Numbered from the stretch's first letter, positions 17,392 through 29,500 are shown. The stretch is DNA of 64,000 bases from Bacteroidota bacterium (GCA_018266735.1 JAFDZT010000004.1:344094-408093), one strand, 5' to 3'. The notes: generated by a model not told the origin, from the sequence alone. Numbers and translations: made by a program.

Positions 17392-17712
17392 TTAGAACAA
17401 TCCGATCTGAAAGAGTGCTGCTTCCGACATCATCGTCTTATCCCAGGGTGGGTCGAAGGTGATCTCGACCGTTGCATCGCGTACGCCTTCGACGGCCTTG
17501 GTCTTGACCTCGACCTCAGAAGGAAGGGTCTGGGCCGACGGACAGTTGGGCGTGGTGAGTGTCATCACGATGTGCACCACGTCGCCATCGATCACGCGCA
17601 CTTCGTAAATGAGACCAAGCTCGTAGATATCGATGGGGATCTCGGGATCGTAGATCGTTCTGATCTGTGCGATCACGCGGTCACGCAGCGATTCATTGGG
17701 AGTCCATTCCAT
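17392..17712 (-). CDS. sufT: SufT / MIP18-family Fe-S assembly protein (DUF59)
   Basis: 106 residues, the usual size for a stand-alone DUF59 protein. Motifs YDPEIPIDIYELGLIYEV and LTTPNCPSAQTLP with the conserved Cys, and a C-terminal FDPPWDKTMMSEAA, are all typical. SufT proteins help Fe-S maturation when demand is high. Its ATG overlaps the sufE stop as TAATG. The PaaD-like domain also belongs to this family, but the suf neighbours decide the call. Confidence 0.92.
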   Translation of the reverse strand: MEWTPNESLRDRVIAQIRTIYDPEIPIDIYELGLIYEVRVIDGDVVHIVMTLTTPNCPSAQTLPSEVEVKTKAVEGVRDATVEITFDPPWDKTMMSEAALFQIGLF

Positions 17713-18146
17713 TAGGTGTTCACCTTCGAACCAAGTGATCGGAACGCAAAGGCATACATCATGATCTGCTTGACCATGGAGGCCAGGCCGTTCGTTCTGT
17801 TCTGGGAGAGATGCTGGTCGAGTCCGAGCGCTGCGAGAAAGTCCGGCTTTGTGGCCAAGATCTCGTCGGGCGTTCGATGATCGTAGACCCGCATGAGCAT
17901 GGCCGTCAGACCTCGAACGATCACCGCATCACTGTCCGCATCGAAATGCACGCGCTGTCCATCGAACGTGGGATGAAGCCAAACGTTGGACTGACATCCC
18001 TTCACACGAAAGGTCTCGTTGCGAAACTCTTCGGGATAGGGCGCGAGGTCCTTGCCGTAGGCAATGATCTGTGCATACCGTTCTTCCCAATCGGGAAGCA
18101 TGGCGAACAGATCGATCATCTCCGCTATGGTCGTGTCGATGGTCAT
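17712..18146 (-). CDS. sufE: Sulfur acceptor protein SufE
   Basis: 144 residues from the ATG at 18146, which overlaps the sufS stop as ATGA; the longer frame reads sufS sequence in another frame. SufE takes persulfide sulfur from SufS and hands it to SufB. The motif RVKGCQSNVWL carries the acceptor Cys (about residue 52), and LPDWEERYAQIIAYGKDL is the standard N-terminal part. It is fifth in the suf operon. Confidence 0.95.
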   Translation of the reverse strand: MTIDTTIAEMIDLFAMLPDWEERYAQIIAYGKDLAPYPEEFRNETFRVKGCQSNVWLHPTFDGQRVHFDADSDAVIVRGLTAMLMRVYDHRTPDEILATKPDFLAALGLDQHLSQNRTNGLASMVKQIMMYAFAFRSLGSKVNT

Positions 18147-19372
18147 CGTAGCATGGAAAGTGCTTTGTGCAGGGAACGGGTAAAGACGTTGATGTCGTGC
18201 GATGTTGTGTAGACCGATGTTGAGACGCGGGCCGTGGATGTAACGCCAAAGCGTTGCATGAGCGGTTGCGTGCAATGATGACCGACGCGAATGGCAACAC
18301 CCATGGTATCCAGCAACGTGCCGATGTCGCTGGCATGGACGCCATCGACCACGAACGAGACGATGCCGACGCGCTCAGGTGCCGTGCCGATGATGCGAGC
18401 GCCCGTCACTTCCGAGAGAGCCGCACAGATCTGTGCCGTGTGTTCCACGTCCTGCTGTTGAAGCATGTCGCGATCGAGCGCCGAGAACCAGCGGATCGCA
18501 GCGGCCATTCCAACGGCGCCGGCAATGTGTGGCGTGCCCGCCTCAAAGCGCATGGGCACGTCGTTGTACGTGATCCGTTCGAACGACACCGTGGAGATCA
18601 TCGACCCACCACCTTGGTAGGGTGGCATGGAGGCAAGGATCTCGTCGCGTCCGTAGAGCACACCGATCCCGGTTGGACCGAAGAGCTTGTGCGCAGAGAA
18701 GACGAAGAGGTCGCATCCCATGGCAACAACGTCGACGGGTTGATGTTGCACCGACTGAGCGCCATCGACAAGCGTCACGACACCGTTCTCTCGTGCCATG
18801 GCGCAGATCTCGTCGATAGGATTGATGGTTCCGAGCGTGTTGCTCACGTGTGTGATCGCAAGAAGCTTGGGTCCGGACGCAAGCACCGATCGCAGATGGT
18901 CCATGTCGAGTGTCCCATCGTCAAGGACACGCACGACCTCCAGTGTTGCTCCCACCTCTTCGCATAACATGTACCATGGGACGATGTTGGCATGATGCTC
19001 CATGGAGGTGAGCGCAACAACATCACCTTGGTGAATGTTGGTCCGTCCCCATGATGCGGCCACAAGATTGATCGAGCCGGTGGCGCCGCTCGTGAAAACG
19101 ATAGTCGACGCAGAAGGGGCTCCAATGAAGTCGGCCACGGTCTGCCGTGCCGCTTCGAACAGGTCGGTCGCCTCTGTCCCAAGGGCATGTCCGCCCCGAT
19201 GAACGTTGGCGTTGGAATGTTCATAATACTCGGCAATGGCATCGATCACCGCGCGCGGTTTCTGCGTGGTGGCCGCATTGTCAAGGTAGACAAGCGGCTT
19301 GCCATGGACCGATCGTTGCAGGATCGGGAACTCGGACACGATGGTGCGATCAGTGATCAAATCGACGTGCAC
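18143..19372 (-). CDS. sufS: Cysteine desulfurase SufS
   Basis: 409 residues if the GTG at 19372 is used; a TTG at 19360 is also possible, and no ATG lies near the homologous start. This PLP enzyme removes sulfur from cysteine to give alanine and an enzyme persulfide. The PLP Lys is in FVFSAHKLFGPTGIG and the persulfide Cys is in RVGHHCTQPLM. YLDNAATTQKPRAVIDA and NANVHRGGHALG are SufS-type. The start overlaps sufD by 23 nt. Confidence 0.95.
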   Translation of the reverse strand: MHVDLITDRTIVSEFPILQRSVHGKPLVYLDNAATTQKPRAVIDAIAEYYEHSNANVHRGGHALGTEATDLFEAARQTVADFIGAPSASTIVFTSGATGSINLVAASWGRTNIHQGDVVALTSMEHHANIVPWYMLCEEVGATLEVVRVLDDGTLDMDHLRSVLASGPKLLAITHVSNTLGTINPIDEICAMARENGVVTLVDGAQSVQHQPVDVVAMGCDLFVFSAHKLFGPTGIGVLYGRDEILASMPPYQGGGSMISTVSFERITYNDVPMRFEAGTPHIAGAVGMAAAIRWFSALDRDMLQQQDVEHTAQICAALSEVTGARIIGTAPERVGIVSFVVDGVHASDIGTLLDTMGVAIRVGHHCTQPLMQRFGVTSTARVSTSVYTTSHDINVFTRSLHKALSMLR

Positions 19373-20654
19373 CCAGTTTTTCGGCGATCCGCCGTTCAAG
19401 ATGTTCGCGCACCTCATCGTGTGCCACGTGTTCCGCCACTTCGGCGGCAAAGGCATAGGTGAGTAGGCCGCGTGCTTCGTCCTTGCCGATCCCGCGCGAC
19501 TGCAGATAGAAGATCGCCTCGGGATCCAGTTGACCCGACGTCGCTCCGTGCGAACACTTCACATCGTCGGCCCAGATCTCGAGTTGTGGCTTCGCATTCA
19601 CCACGGCATTGTCGCTCAAGAGCAGCGAGTGATTCGATTGATAGGCCGTGGTCTTTTGGGCATCTTCACGCACAAAGATCTTGCCGTTGAAGACCCCTAC
19701 CGAGCGACCGTCATAGAGGCCTTTGTAGAGTTCTTCGCTATGACAGTGCGGGACGCGGTGATCGACCACGGTGTGGTTGTCGGCCAGTTGCGATCCGTTG
19801 AGCACCGACACACCATAGAGGTATGCTTCTGCTGTTGGTTCATTCAAGCGCATCACCAGATCGTTGCGCACAAAGGTACCGTCAAGACAGGCCGTGGTTG
19901 CCGTGGCCTTTGCAGCGCGTGCGATGTTCACGGCCGTTGTACCGATATGATGTCCGTTCTCGCCATCATCGAGGATCTTCGTGTAGGCAACCGACGAACC
20001 TTCAGCACAGTCGATCTCCGTCACTCCTGCCGTCAGACCCTTGCTCCTTCCCACCGTATGATGCGTTTCGACCAGCGTGCACGATGCATGCGCGCCAACC
20101 TGCATCACGATGCGTGGCGTACAGAGCGTGGCACCCACATCGGTTTGCACGATGGATCGCACATGGATCGGTCGGTCCACCACGGCGTTCGCACGAATGC
20201 GGATACTCACACCACCCGACATGAGCGTGGCATTGACAGCCACGAACGGATTGGTTGTTGCCGCGGCGATGGTACCTGCCGATGTTTCGTCAGAGAGTTC
20301 TTCGATCTGAATGTCCGGATCAGCGTCGGGAAGGTTCGAGAGCGACGGTTGCATCACGCCATTGACGAGCACGATGTGCCATGCATCCAGGTCGGACAAT
20401 GCAAGTCCATCCAAGATGGTGCGTGTGACCGGTACGGTCGGACCGATGGCCGGCAGAAAATCGTTCGCAAGGATCGGCGCAAGATTCGTGTACTTCCATT
20501 CTTCATGACGCGTGGTCGGGACGCCAACCTCGCGCAGTACATCGAGCGCTTGTTTGCGACTCGTATGCAGTGCACCGGATGACGCGCCGTTCACATGTTC
20601 ACTCAGAATGGTGAAGGCACCTTCGACGGCCGTTGTAAAGTGTTCCATAGCCAT
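19350..20654 (-). CDS. sufD: Fe-S assembly scaffold subunit SufD
   Basis: 434 residues. A GAGGTG Shine-Dalgarno stands 6 nt before the ATG at 20654. SufD pairs with SufB and SufC to form the scaffold on which clusters are built. The N-terminal RHEEWKYTNLAP and the C-terminal CSHGATSGQLDPEAIFYLQSRG motif are diagnostic. It starts 3 nt after the sufC stop. No unusual features. Confidence 0.95.
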   Translation of the reverse strand: MAMEHFTTAVEGAFTILSEHVNGASSGALHTSRKQALDVLREVGVPTTRHEEWKYTNLAPILANDFLPAIGPTVPVTRTILDGLALSDLDAWHIVLVNGVMQPSLSNLPDADPDIQIEELSDETSAGTIAAATTNPFVAVNATLMSGGVSIRIRANAVVDRPIHVRSIVQTDVGATLCTPRIVMQVGAHASCTLVETHHTVGRSKGLTAGVTEIDCAEGSSVAYTKILDDGENGHHIGTTAVNIARAAKATATTACLDGTFVRNDLVMRLNEPTAEAYLYGVSVLNGSQLADNHTVVDHRVPHCHSEELYKGLYDGRSVGVFNGKIFVREDAQKTTAYQSNHSLLLSDNAVVNAKPQLEIWADDVKCSHGATSGQLDPEAIFYLQSRGIGKDEARGLLTYAFAAEVAEHVAHDEVREHLERRIAEKLGARRFDH

Positions 20655-20657
20655 GGA

Positions 20658-21427
20658 TCACACCTCTGCTGGGGATTCGTTCTTGATCCAGTCGTATCCC
20701 TTTTCTTCGAGCTCGTACGCCAGTTCCTTGCCACCCGAGCGCACGATCCGTCCGTTCCACAGCACGTGCACGAAGTCCGGCACGATGTAGTTCAGCAGAC
20801 GCTGATAGTGCGTGATCACGACCACGGCATTGTCCTTCGACCGCAGGGCGTTCACACCTTCGGCAACAATGCGCAGTGCATCGATGTCCAAGCCGGAATC
20901 CGTTTCGTCGAGAATGGCGAGCGCGGGTTCGAGCATGGCCATCTGGAATATCTCGTTGCGCTTCTTTTCGCCGCCGGAAAATCCTTCGTTGAGCGAACGA
21001 CTCAAGAACTGCTGCTCCATCTCGACCAGCTTCATCTTCTCACGCATCAGGGCGAGGAAGGCGGCAGGTTCGAGAGGTGGAAGACCACGATGTTTGCGCA
21101 TTTCCTGGACGGCCGTCTTGACGAAGTTCGCCGTGCTCACGCCCGGGATCTCCACGGGATATTGAAAGGCCATGAAGACACCTTCGCGCGCGCGATCTTC
21201 GGGCGACATCTCAAGTATGTCCTTCCCGTTCAGCGAGATCGTACCGCCTGTCACTTGATAGTCTTCTCGTCCGGCCAGTACCGATGCCATGGTGCTCTTG
21301 CCTGAACCGTTCGGTCCCATGATGGCATGTACTTCACCGGCGTTCACCGTGAGCGAGATCCCTTTGAGGATCTCTCGGTCTTCGATCCCGGCATGGAGGT
21401 CTGTGATCTGTAGAAGTGGTGTTGTGG

Positions 21428-21431
<4 letters not shown>
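20658..21431 (-). CDS. sufC: Fe-S assembly ATPase SufC
   Basis: 257 residues. ABC ATPase of the SufBCD scaffold. Walker A is GPNGSGKST, the signature [10 protein letters not shown] is the SufC-specific form, and Walker B reads [12 protein letters not shown]. It overlaps the sufB stop by 4 nt (ATGA). Confidence 0.97.
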
Positions 21432-22870
<1,439 letters not shown>

Positions 22871-22874
22871 AGTT

Positions 22875-22908
22875 CGTCTCCGGTAGACGGAAGTGTCCGC
22901 CGGAGACG
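22875..22908. repeat. Inverted repeat in sufB leader
   Basis: CGTCTCCGG (22875-22883) and CCGGAGACG (22900-22908) are perfect 9-bp arms with a 16-nt spacer, starting 4 nt before the sufB start codon. In mRNA it would form a stem just before the ribosome-binding region. It could also end transcription from the FAS1 gene, but no T-run follows. Confidence 0.5.
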
Positions 22909-22915
22909 AATATAC

Positions 22916-22928
22916 GACTAATTTAGTC
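22916..22928. promoter_or_regulatory. IscR type 1-like operator upstream of the suf operon
   Basis: The 13-bp palindrome GACTAATTTAGTC fits the core GACTRWWWYAGTC of E. coli IscR type 1 sites on both strands. The outer bases of the long consensus match only in part. It lies 46 nt before the sufB start and next to TATATTCG on the minus strand (22909-22916), one base off the -7 consensus, where a bound repressor would block polymerase. Confidence 0.55.
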
Positions 22929-22933
22929 CTCGT

Positions 22934-23494
22934 TTACTTTCCTGGGACAACCACCGCATCGATCACATGGATGATGCCGTTCGATGCGCGCACCGAACCA
23001 AGGATCTGCGCTCCTCCAAAGTACGTGGCCCCATCCTTCTTCGTGATCAGGGCATTCGTTCCGTCGACCATGCCCATGGACTTTCCGTCCGTAAGAGCAT
23101 CGATGTCATACACGGATACCGTCACATGATGCTGCAGGATCTCTGCCAACGCATCCTTGTTCTCGGGCTTGAGCAGGTTCTCGACGGTTCCGGCCGGAAG
23201 CTTGGCGAAGGCAGCGTCCGTCGGTGCAAAGACCGTGAACGGTCCGGCATTGGCCAGTGACGTCACTAGATCGGCCGCTTTGAGTGCCGTGACCAGCGTT
23301 TTGTGGTCAGGAGATCCCACGGCCACTTTCACAACGTCCTTTTGGGAAACATCGTCCTTCACGGCCTCCTGTCCCCCAACTGTCGCACCCGTTTGTTCTG
23401 TACTGGCCTCTTCGGTGTTCTCGGTCTTTTTGGTACACGAGATCACCATGAGTGATGCGATCGAAAAAAGCAGAAGAAGTCTCAGCGTTCTCAT
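22934..23494 (-). CDS. FAS1 (fasciclin) domain lipoprotein
   Basis: 186 residues. The N-terminus has a lipoprotein signal with lipobox LMVISC (Cys at about residue 20), followed by a Thr/Glu-rich linker to about residue 50. A single FAS1 domain covers residues about 55-185, with TVFAPTDAAFAKLPAGTVENLL (H1 box) and NGIIHVIDAVVVP (H2 box). FAS1 lipoproteins are periplasmic or surface proteins often involved in adhesion. It has its own promoter-like region with two inverted repeats (23516-23567) and is followed by the suf operon on the same strand. Confidence 0.93.
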   Translation of the reverse strand: MRTLRLLLLFSIASLMVISCTKKTENTEEASTEQTGATVGGQEAVKDDVSQKDVVKVAVGSPDHKTLVTALKAADLVTSLANAGPFTVFAPTDAAFAKLPAGTVENLLKPENKDALAEILQHHVTVSVYDIDALTDGKSMGMVDGTNALITKKDGATYFGGAQILGSVRASNGIIHVIDAVVVPGK

Positions 23495-23515
23495 ACATGT
23501 CTCCGGTTGTTAAAC

Positions 23516-23567
23516 GATAAGAGAGTCTCTTATCACAAAACTACGGCGAGAACGTATGGTACGTTCT
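23516..23567 (-). promoter_or_regulatory. Promoter of FAS1 lipoprotein gene flanked by two inverted repeats
   Basis: The minus strand reads TAGTTTTG at 23543-23536, a match to TAnnTTTG. On its downstream side lies a perfect dyad with arms GATAAGAGA (23516-23524) and TCTCTTATC (23526-23534). On its upstream side lies another with arms AGAACGTA (23549-23556) and TACGTTCT (23560-23567). The two dyads differ in sequence, suggesting two regulators or one operator plus the terminator of the upstream gene. No TTG is found 17-23 nt upstream of the -7 element. Confidence 0.5.
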
Positions 23568-23589
23568 ACGTATAACATCCCCCCGATGC

Positions 23590-26535
23590 TCAGCGGGAGA
23601 TCAAGAGTGGTTGCGACGCACGGTGATCGGGCCACCGGACGATCACCGTGTAGGCACCGACCGGGATCGAAGAAACGTCCATGGTACCGAACGCCAATTC
23701 ACCATCAGCAAAGGACCGCTCGAGGACGGTCGAGCCGACGGCGGACACGATGGCGATCGATCGGATCGTGGCAAGGTCTGCTGCGCGGATGGACAGGATC
23801 GATGACGTTGGGTTTGGAGAAACGAGGAATGTTGACGCATCGGTCGATGCGACCGACGAAACGATGGGTTGCACTTCAACAATGGCGATCGCTGACGTAT
23901 CAACACCACATGTCCCGAAGACGATACAGTCATATCGGCCACCATCTTCGATCCGTGCAGCATCGATGGTGAGAGTTCGTGCGGTTCCCTGCGAGCCATC
24001 AATGGAAGCACCATTGCGTCGCCACTGATAGCGCAATCCCGACCCTTGTGCGGTCACTGAAAGCTGGATCTTCTCTCCTGCACGCACCTGCATAGAAAGG
24101 GGTTCATCGACGACGGCGGTCGCAGGTGCGATGGAGAGCGAGGAGACGGCCGACACGAGACTCGATCCGCAAGGTCCATTCACCACCACATCATACTGTC
24201 CGACGTCGGAGGCACCTATGCTCGCGAACTGGATCGTCGGTTCCGTGGCTCCACGAATGACAACGCCGTTCTTCCGCCACTGATAGGAAACCCCTTCACC
24301 TTCCACCGATATGGCGAACTGCGCAGCATCTCCCGCACAACGCTCCACCGAACGCGGTTGCTCAAGGATCGTTGGCAATGCAACGATGCTGAACGGTACA
24401 TCCATCACTGCACTATGTCCGCGCACGGTCGTCACGCGGATGAGGCAGGCGTTGGAGATGTACTTCACATCATCCGGCGTCCAATAGAACGTCTTCCCTG
24501 TTACACCGCGAGCGATCGACATCCACGTGCGGCCATCATCCGCCGAAATGTCAACATCATACTTTTGCGATGCCGGTAACTCCTGCGGATTCCATGCGAT
24601 CTGCATCGAGCGACCAACACAATTCGTTTCACCGCCGTGTGGCTGTGCGGTCGATACAAGTCCGAAGATCCATTTCATCAGGAAGGCATCCGACTGTCCA
24701 CCACCGAACGCTCCATCCACCGACGACGTCGTGTGTCCACCAACGTACACGTCCCCTTCTGAATCCCGGACGAAGGCCAACGGTGTTTCAGAGGATGACC
24801 AACCGATCAGCGTTCCGTAAATGATCGAAGAGGTGGTCATCATGGTAAGGAAACAATCCTCGCCACCCTTCAGGTCCGTGACACTTCCAAGACCGGTGAG
24901 CGGCAATCGTGTGGATTGCGTTGTACCGATGATCATGAATTGATCACCGCTGATGAACGAGGCCGCGCTCACGGTCTCCATGTTCTCACCGCCGTAATAG
25001 GTAGAACGAGCAAGTGTTTGACCAACTGCGTCGAGAACGCTTGCGAACACGTCACTCGGTCCGTTGATCTGCGCCTGCATCGATGCCACCATTGGAAGAT
25101 CTTCCGAGTTGGTCTCACCAACGATGATCGTTTGATCTTTGGAATCAACGCAAACGGCCTTGCCGAGATCGTCGCCACTTCCACCGTAGTACGTCGAGAA
25201 CACCACTCCGCCACCGTCCGGACGGAATCGAACGGCAACAGCATCATGTGCTCCACCGTTATAGGTCCAATCATACGGTCGGTTCGAATACAACCACCAA
25301 TACAGCGGATCGATCTTAGGTGCGGTCTCGAAATCGGACGATGCTGTGGTGCCCACGACGGTCACTTGTCCGCTTGCATTCACATGTAACGCATTGAAGG
25401 TATCGTTCCCACCGCCGCCGAAGTAGGTACTATAGGCGATGTTGGCCGCAGCGGCCGTGATCTTCAAGAGGAAGGCGTCCGTGGAGCCGTTATAGGTGAC
25501 GTCATATCCATTCGTTGCGTCGAATCCCTTCCCCGAACTCGTACTACCGCAAATGTAAATGGCACCTGATGCATCGGCCACCATTGCTCGAACGCGTTCA
25601 TCGCGATCGCCATTGATGTACCGCCCGGCCAACAGTTGTCGGAGATCCGGCGAAAACCGCAAGAAGAATCCGTCGACACCCGCTGAATACAATTGACCAG
25701 AGCTTCCGGATGCCATAGGGATATCGTTAGAATTGGTCTCACCTGCCACACAGATGGACCCCGCTGTGCCAAGGCATAGCGCCAAGGCCTTGTCATCTGC
25801 GGATCCTGAGATATAGGTCCATGACCTGATCTTGGAAAGATCCGACGAATAGATCGCAACGAAACCATCTTCTCCAGCCTTTGCCGTTGCGGTCTGTCCG
25901 CCAAGTGGCACGACAAGGTTCATCGTTGTAGTCCAGCCCGACACGACAACATTCCCGTCGGCATTGATCACCGTTCCGGTGATCTCCTCATCGGCGACGC
26001 CTCGAATGGCGGACGACAGTGTGACGCCTTCTGGCGTGAGGACCTCGGGTTCGGCCTTTGTCGATGTTGGTGTTCCAATGACAGAGACGATGCGGCCCTT
26101 GATCATCGACACGGTACCATCCGGAAGGACCTCGAACGTGATGTAGGAACCGGTGATCTTGTCCACGAGATTGACCACCGATCGTGGACGCAGCCCCTCC
26201 GATCGAAGAAAGATCCGCTTTGTCAGGAACTGAATGGTCGGTGCCGTAGGCGAAACGACCTCTTCGAACTTGGCCGCACCGGTGATGTCGTCAAAATGGT
26301 GCTCTTCGATCGCACTCATGCAGGTCCCCGAGGCGTTAGCGCCTCGACGATCCAGGATGTATCCGTCCTTGGTGATCCAAACGATCCCGCCACTGGTCCA
26401 CGCTCCATACTGAATGGAAGATGACCACTGACCTTTGTTGGGAATGAAACCGTACGGTGCACGCGGACGAAGATCCCCCGCGCCACTGGCTACTGTAAAG
26501 CACAATGCCAAGCACAAGATCACGCTCGATTTCAT
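23590..26535 (-). CDS. SBBP-repeat, Ig-like T9SS-secreted protein (paralog 3)
   Basis: 981 residues from the ATG at 26535, chosen because AGGAC stands 7-11 nt upstream and the product starts with a normal signal peptide (MKSSVILCLALCFTVASG); the ATG at 26550 overlapping the upstream stop as TAATG is the alternative. The order is: N-terminal domain with FIPNKGQW (30-200), SBBP-type propeller repeats with patterns such as GGxxDxAxxxxxDxxGxIxVxG (200-620), a GGE domain starting HGGETNCVG (from about 630), two Ig-like domains with YQWRKNG/YQWRRNG (from about 720 and 805), and a T9SS sorting domain (903-981) starting FLVSPNPTSS. It should be exported through the outer membrane and attached or released. 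Ligand unknown. Confidence 0.88.
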   Translation of the reverse strand: MKSSVILCLALCFTVASGAGDLRPRAPYGFIPNKGQWSSSIQYGAWTSGGIVWITKDGYILDRRGANASGTCMSAIEEHHFDDITGAAKFEEVVSPTAPTIQFLTKRIFLRSEGLRPRSVVNLVDKITGSYITFEVLPDGTVSMIKGRIVSVIGTPTSTKAEPEVLTPEGVTLSSAIRGVADEEITGTVINADGNVVVSGWTTTMNLVVPLGGQTATAKAGEDGFVAIYSSDLSKIRSWTYISGSADDKALALCLGTAGSICVAGETNSNDIPMASGSSGQLYSAGVDGFFLRFSPDLRQLLAGRYINGDRDERVRAMVADASGAIYICGSTSSGKGFDATNGYDVTYNGSTDAFLLKITAAAANIAYSTYFGGGGNDTFNALHVNASGQVTVVGTTASSDFETAPKIDPLYWWLYSNRPYDWTYNGGAHDAVAVRFRPDGGGVVFSTYYGGSGDDLGKAVCVDSKDQTIIVGETNSEDLPMVASMQAQINGPSDVFASVLDAVGQTLARSTYYGGENMETVSAASFISGDQFMIIGTTQSTRLPLTGLGSVTDLKGGEDCFLTMMTTSSIIYGTLIGWSSSETPLAFVRDSEGDVYVGGHTTSSVDGAFGGGQSDAFLMKWIFGLVSTAQPHGGETNCVGRSMQIAWNPQELPASQKYDVDISADDGRTWMSIARGVTGKTFYWTPDDVKYISNACLIRVTTVRGHSAVMDVPFSIVALPTILEQPRSVERCAGDAAQFAISVEGEGVSYQWRKNGVVIRGATEPTIQFASIGASDVGQYDVVVNGPCGSSLVSAVSSLSIAPATAVVDEPLSMQVRAGEKIQLSVTAQGSGLRYQWRRNGASIDGSQGTARTLTIDAARIEDGGRYDCIVFGTCGVDTSAIAIVEVQPIVSSVASTDASTFLVSPNPTSSILSIRAADLATIRSIAIVSAVGSTVLERSFADGELAFGTMDVSSIPVGAYTVIVRWPDHRASQPLLISR

Positions 26536-26549
26536 GGGACCGTCCTGCA

Positions 26550-29500
26550 TTAATGCACGATAACCACCCTCGCACGATACGCGTTCGTACCATTACGAGC
26601 TACCAACGTATACATACCGGATGGAATATCCAAAACGGACAGTCCGATGATCCTCATCCCCGGTTCGGTGACAAGGGTAGAGATCGTCGCACCTTGTGCA
26701 TCAAGGATCGAGATGTTCAATGGCGCCGTTGAGGATCCGAGCTGAATGGAGAGCAGATCCGAGGCCGGTTGCGGACCCATGATCCGGAATCCTTCATCGT
26801 CCGTCAACTCGGCAACGCTCGTCGAGGGAGTGATCACCACGGAGGCGGGGTCCGAAACGACCGTTCCACAGACGCCGGTAACAGCGCAGGTATAGACACC
26901 GGAATCGGCAGACCCGGCCGCTGCGATCGTATAGGTTCGTTGCGTCCCTGCCGCCCCGGGCACATCCGTCCCGTTGAGTTTCCACTGATAGCGTAGGGAA
27001 TCTCCTCCAGCCTCGACGGTCAGTGAAAATGGCTTCCCGGATTCAACGGTAACGTTCGTTGGCTGTTTGGTCACTTGTGTGGCCGGCGCCACAGACACTG
27101 TGACCTGCTTGGAATTCGCGATGGGGTTGCATGCACCGGAGACGACAACTTCATACTTCCCTGCTGTAGCGGCCGTTACCGGATTCACCGTGTAGGAAGG
27201 AGTGGTCGCCCCGTTGATATTTCCGCCGTTGAACTTCCACTGATACTTCAATCCGGCCCCTTCCGCCTCGACCGCCAATACCACGGACCCGTTTGCACAG
27301 GCACTTGCTGATTCAGGTTGCTTCTTGATCGTTGGAGGGGGTGAGACCGTGAAGGTCATTTCGCTCATCGACATGTGTCCGCGTTCACCCGTCACGCGCG
27401 CTCTATACTTTGTTCCGGCCGGTGTTGATGCTGCCGGTTTCCAAACAAAGGAACGGCCCACAAGGTCTTTCGCAAGTGTCATCCATGTTGCGCCGTCATC
27501 CGATGACAATTCCACCAGGAACTTCTCTGTGTTCGCGATGTCGGTCGTTGCCCATGTGATGGTGTTGTTCTGACCGATACACCACGACTCTCCCCCGTTC
27601 GGGGACGAAAGATCCATGATCCCGAGTGCCACCTTGCCGATCCAACCGTCATTCGCTCCGCCACCATAAGTTCGCTGCGCAGCGGTATCGAACATCGGGA
27701 TCTTTTCCGAGTTCGTGATGCCGGCAAAGTAGAAGTCGCCACGCGGATCGATATCGATCGCCACGATCGCATCTGCCTTCGAGCCACTGATCACATCGGC
27801 ATAGTTGTTCGAAGTGTACGTGATGGAAGCAATGAAGCCGTCCGACGCACCTTCGCGCTTGCCACTTGTGCCGGCACCCTTGATGGGGAAATCGATGGAT
27901 GTCGTACTGCCGCCGATCACGGCATTGTTCGATGCATCCTTCTGCATCCAGAACACTTGCTCGTCACCTGTTCCACCGAAGTATGTCGACCCAAGGAGCT
28001 CCTTCCCATCGGGAGAGAACCCGGCCATGAACACATCACGGAGGCCTGCACGGGCCTGTTGGAATCCGGTTGTGGCCGGAAGGTCCGTTGAGTTCGATTC
28101 ACCGACGATCCAACAACGACCGAGTTCGTCTGCGAACACACCTTTGCCGAGTTCTTCACCGATCCCGCCAAAGAAGGTACAGTAGCGAGGTCCCGATCCG
28201 TCCTCACCGAACTTCATACAGAAAGCGTCACTGCCGCCGCCATTATAGGAAGGGTCGTACGGTTTGCGACCTGAACTCCAGAAACTTGGCTTGGGTGCCG
28301 TTTCAAAATTCGAGGAGGCCGTATATCCCGTGATATAGGGAGCGCCGGATCCGTCCACCGTCACGGCCGTGAAGTAATCGACGCCTTCATTTCCGTAGTA
28401 GCTCGAGAACGCATAGGCAGCGCCGGATGCGACGATCTTCATGACGAAGCCATCCTGCTGACCGCCGTTGTTCTTCTTATAGCCGTTCGTGGTTGGGAAG
28501 TTCGACGTGGATGTTGTGCCGCCAACAACAAAGATGTTATTGTCTCCATCCAAGGCAACGGCCATTGGAATGTCTTCTTTGTTCCCGTTGATGAACATTC
28601 CCAACAACAGTTTTTTTGCATCGGGAGAGAGCTTCACCACGAATCCGTCGATGGATGCTGAGTACACTTGACCTGCAGAGCCCGATGTTGTCGGGAAGTC
28701 ACTCGATAGTGTCTCACCGATCACATAGATGTTCCCTGTCGCATCGAGTGAAAGACCGCGTGCACGATCATCATTCCCACCACTGAGATAGGTGAAGCTC
28801 TTGACGGTATGCAGCTTCTTGTCCAGGATGGCAACGTAGGCATCCTGGCCTCCGAGACCTGTTGTCTGATAGCCACCCGGAGCAGATGGGATCGAGGGTG
28901 ACATGGTCTGTCCGACGATCACGATGTCGCCACCACTCGTGAGTTTCATCCCAGCGATCTTATCGTCGTTGTCACCGCCATAGTAGGAGGCATACACCGT
29001 TGGATCGATCGTGACACCATGGTCCTTTGTCGATGCATGTAAGGCAAAGGAGACCGTCGAATGGTCATCACCGCGCCGTTCGAACGAACACGGCACAGGG
29101 AGAAGGGTCCCATGCTGGATGGCGGCAAGGCGGTCGATCGTGATGCCGTTGGCATCAAGAGAGGTCGGGATCGTGATGGAGGTTGGTGCGACGACCATGT
29201 TCGTGCCGCCGCGATAGGTCATGCCGATCGAATTGATATCGGCACCACGGCGAGTGTCGAGGTCGTAGCGAACGCGACCGTCCACGGTGGACAGGACGAC
29301 GTCGACCTTGTCATAGACATTTGCCAATCGTACAGTGGAGTACACCGGCGCTTCAATGATCTGTGTTGCACCGTTGCGTGTTGTGATGAAGGCAACCGAT
29401 GCGGTCTGCGTCTGCGTGACCACAGTTGGAACGTGTGACGGTCCCTGCCACACGCATTCGATGGCATGCCCCTGCATGGTCGATGTCGAAGCATCATAGC

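Noticed and set aside
16312..17712. Phenylacetate degradation (PaaD/PaaE pair)
   Set aside because: The DUF59 protein and the reductase sit within suf genes, and no paaABC or paaK genes are present.
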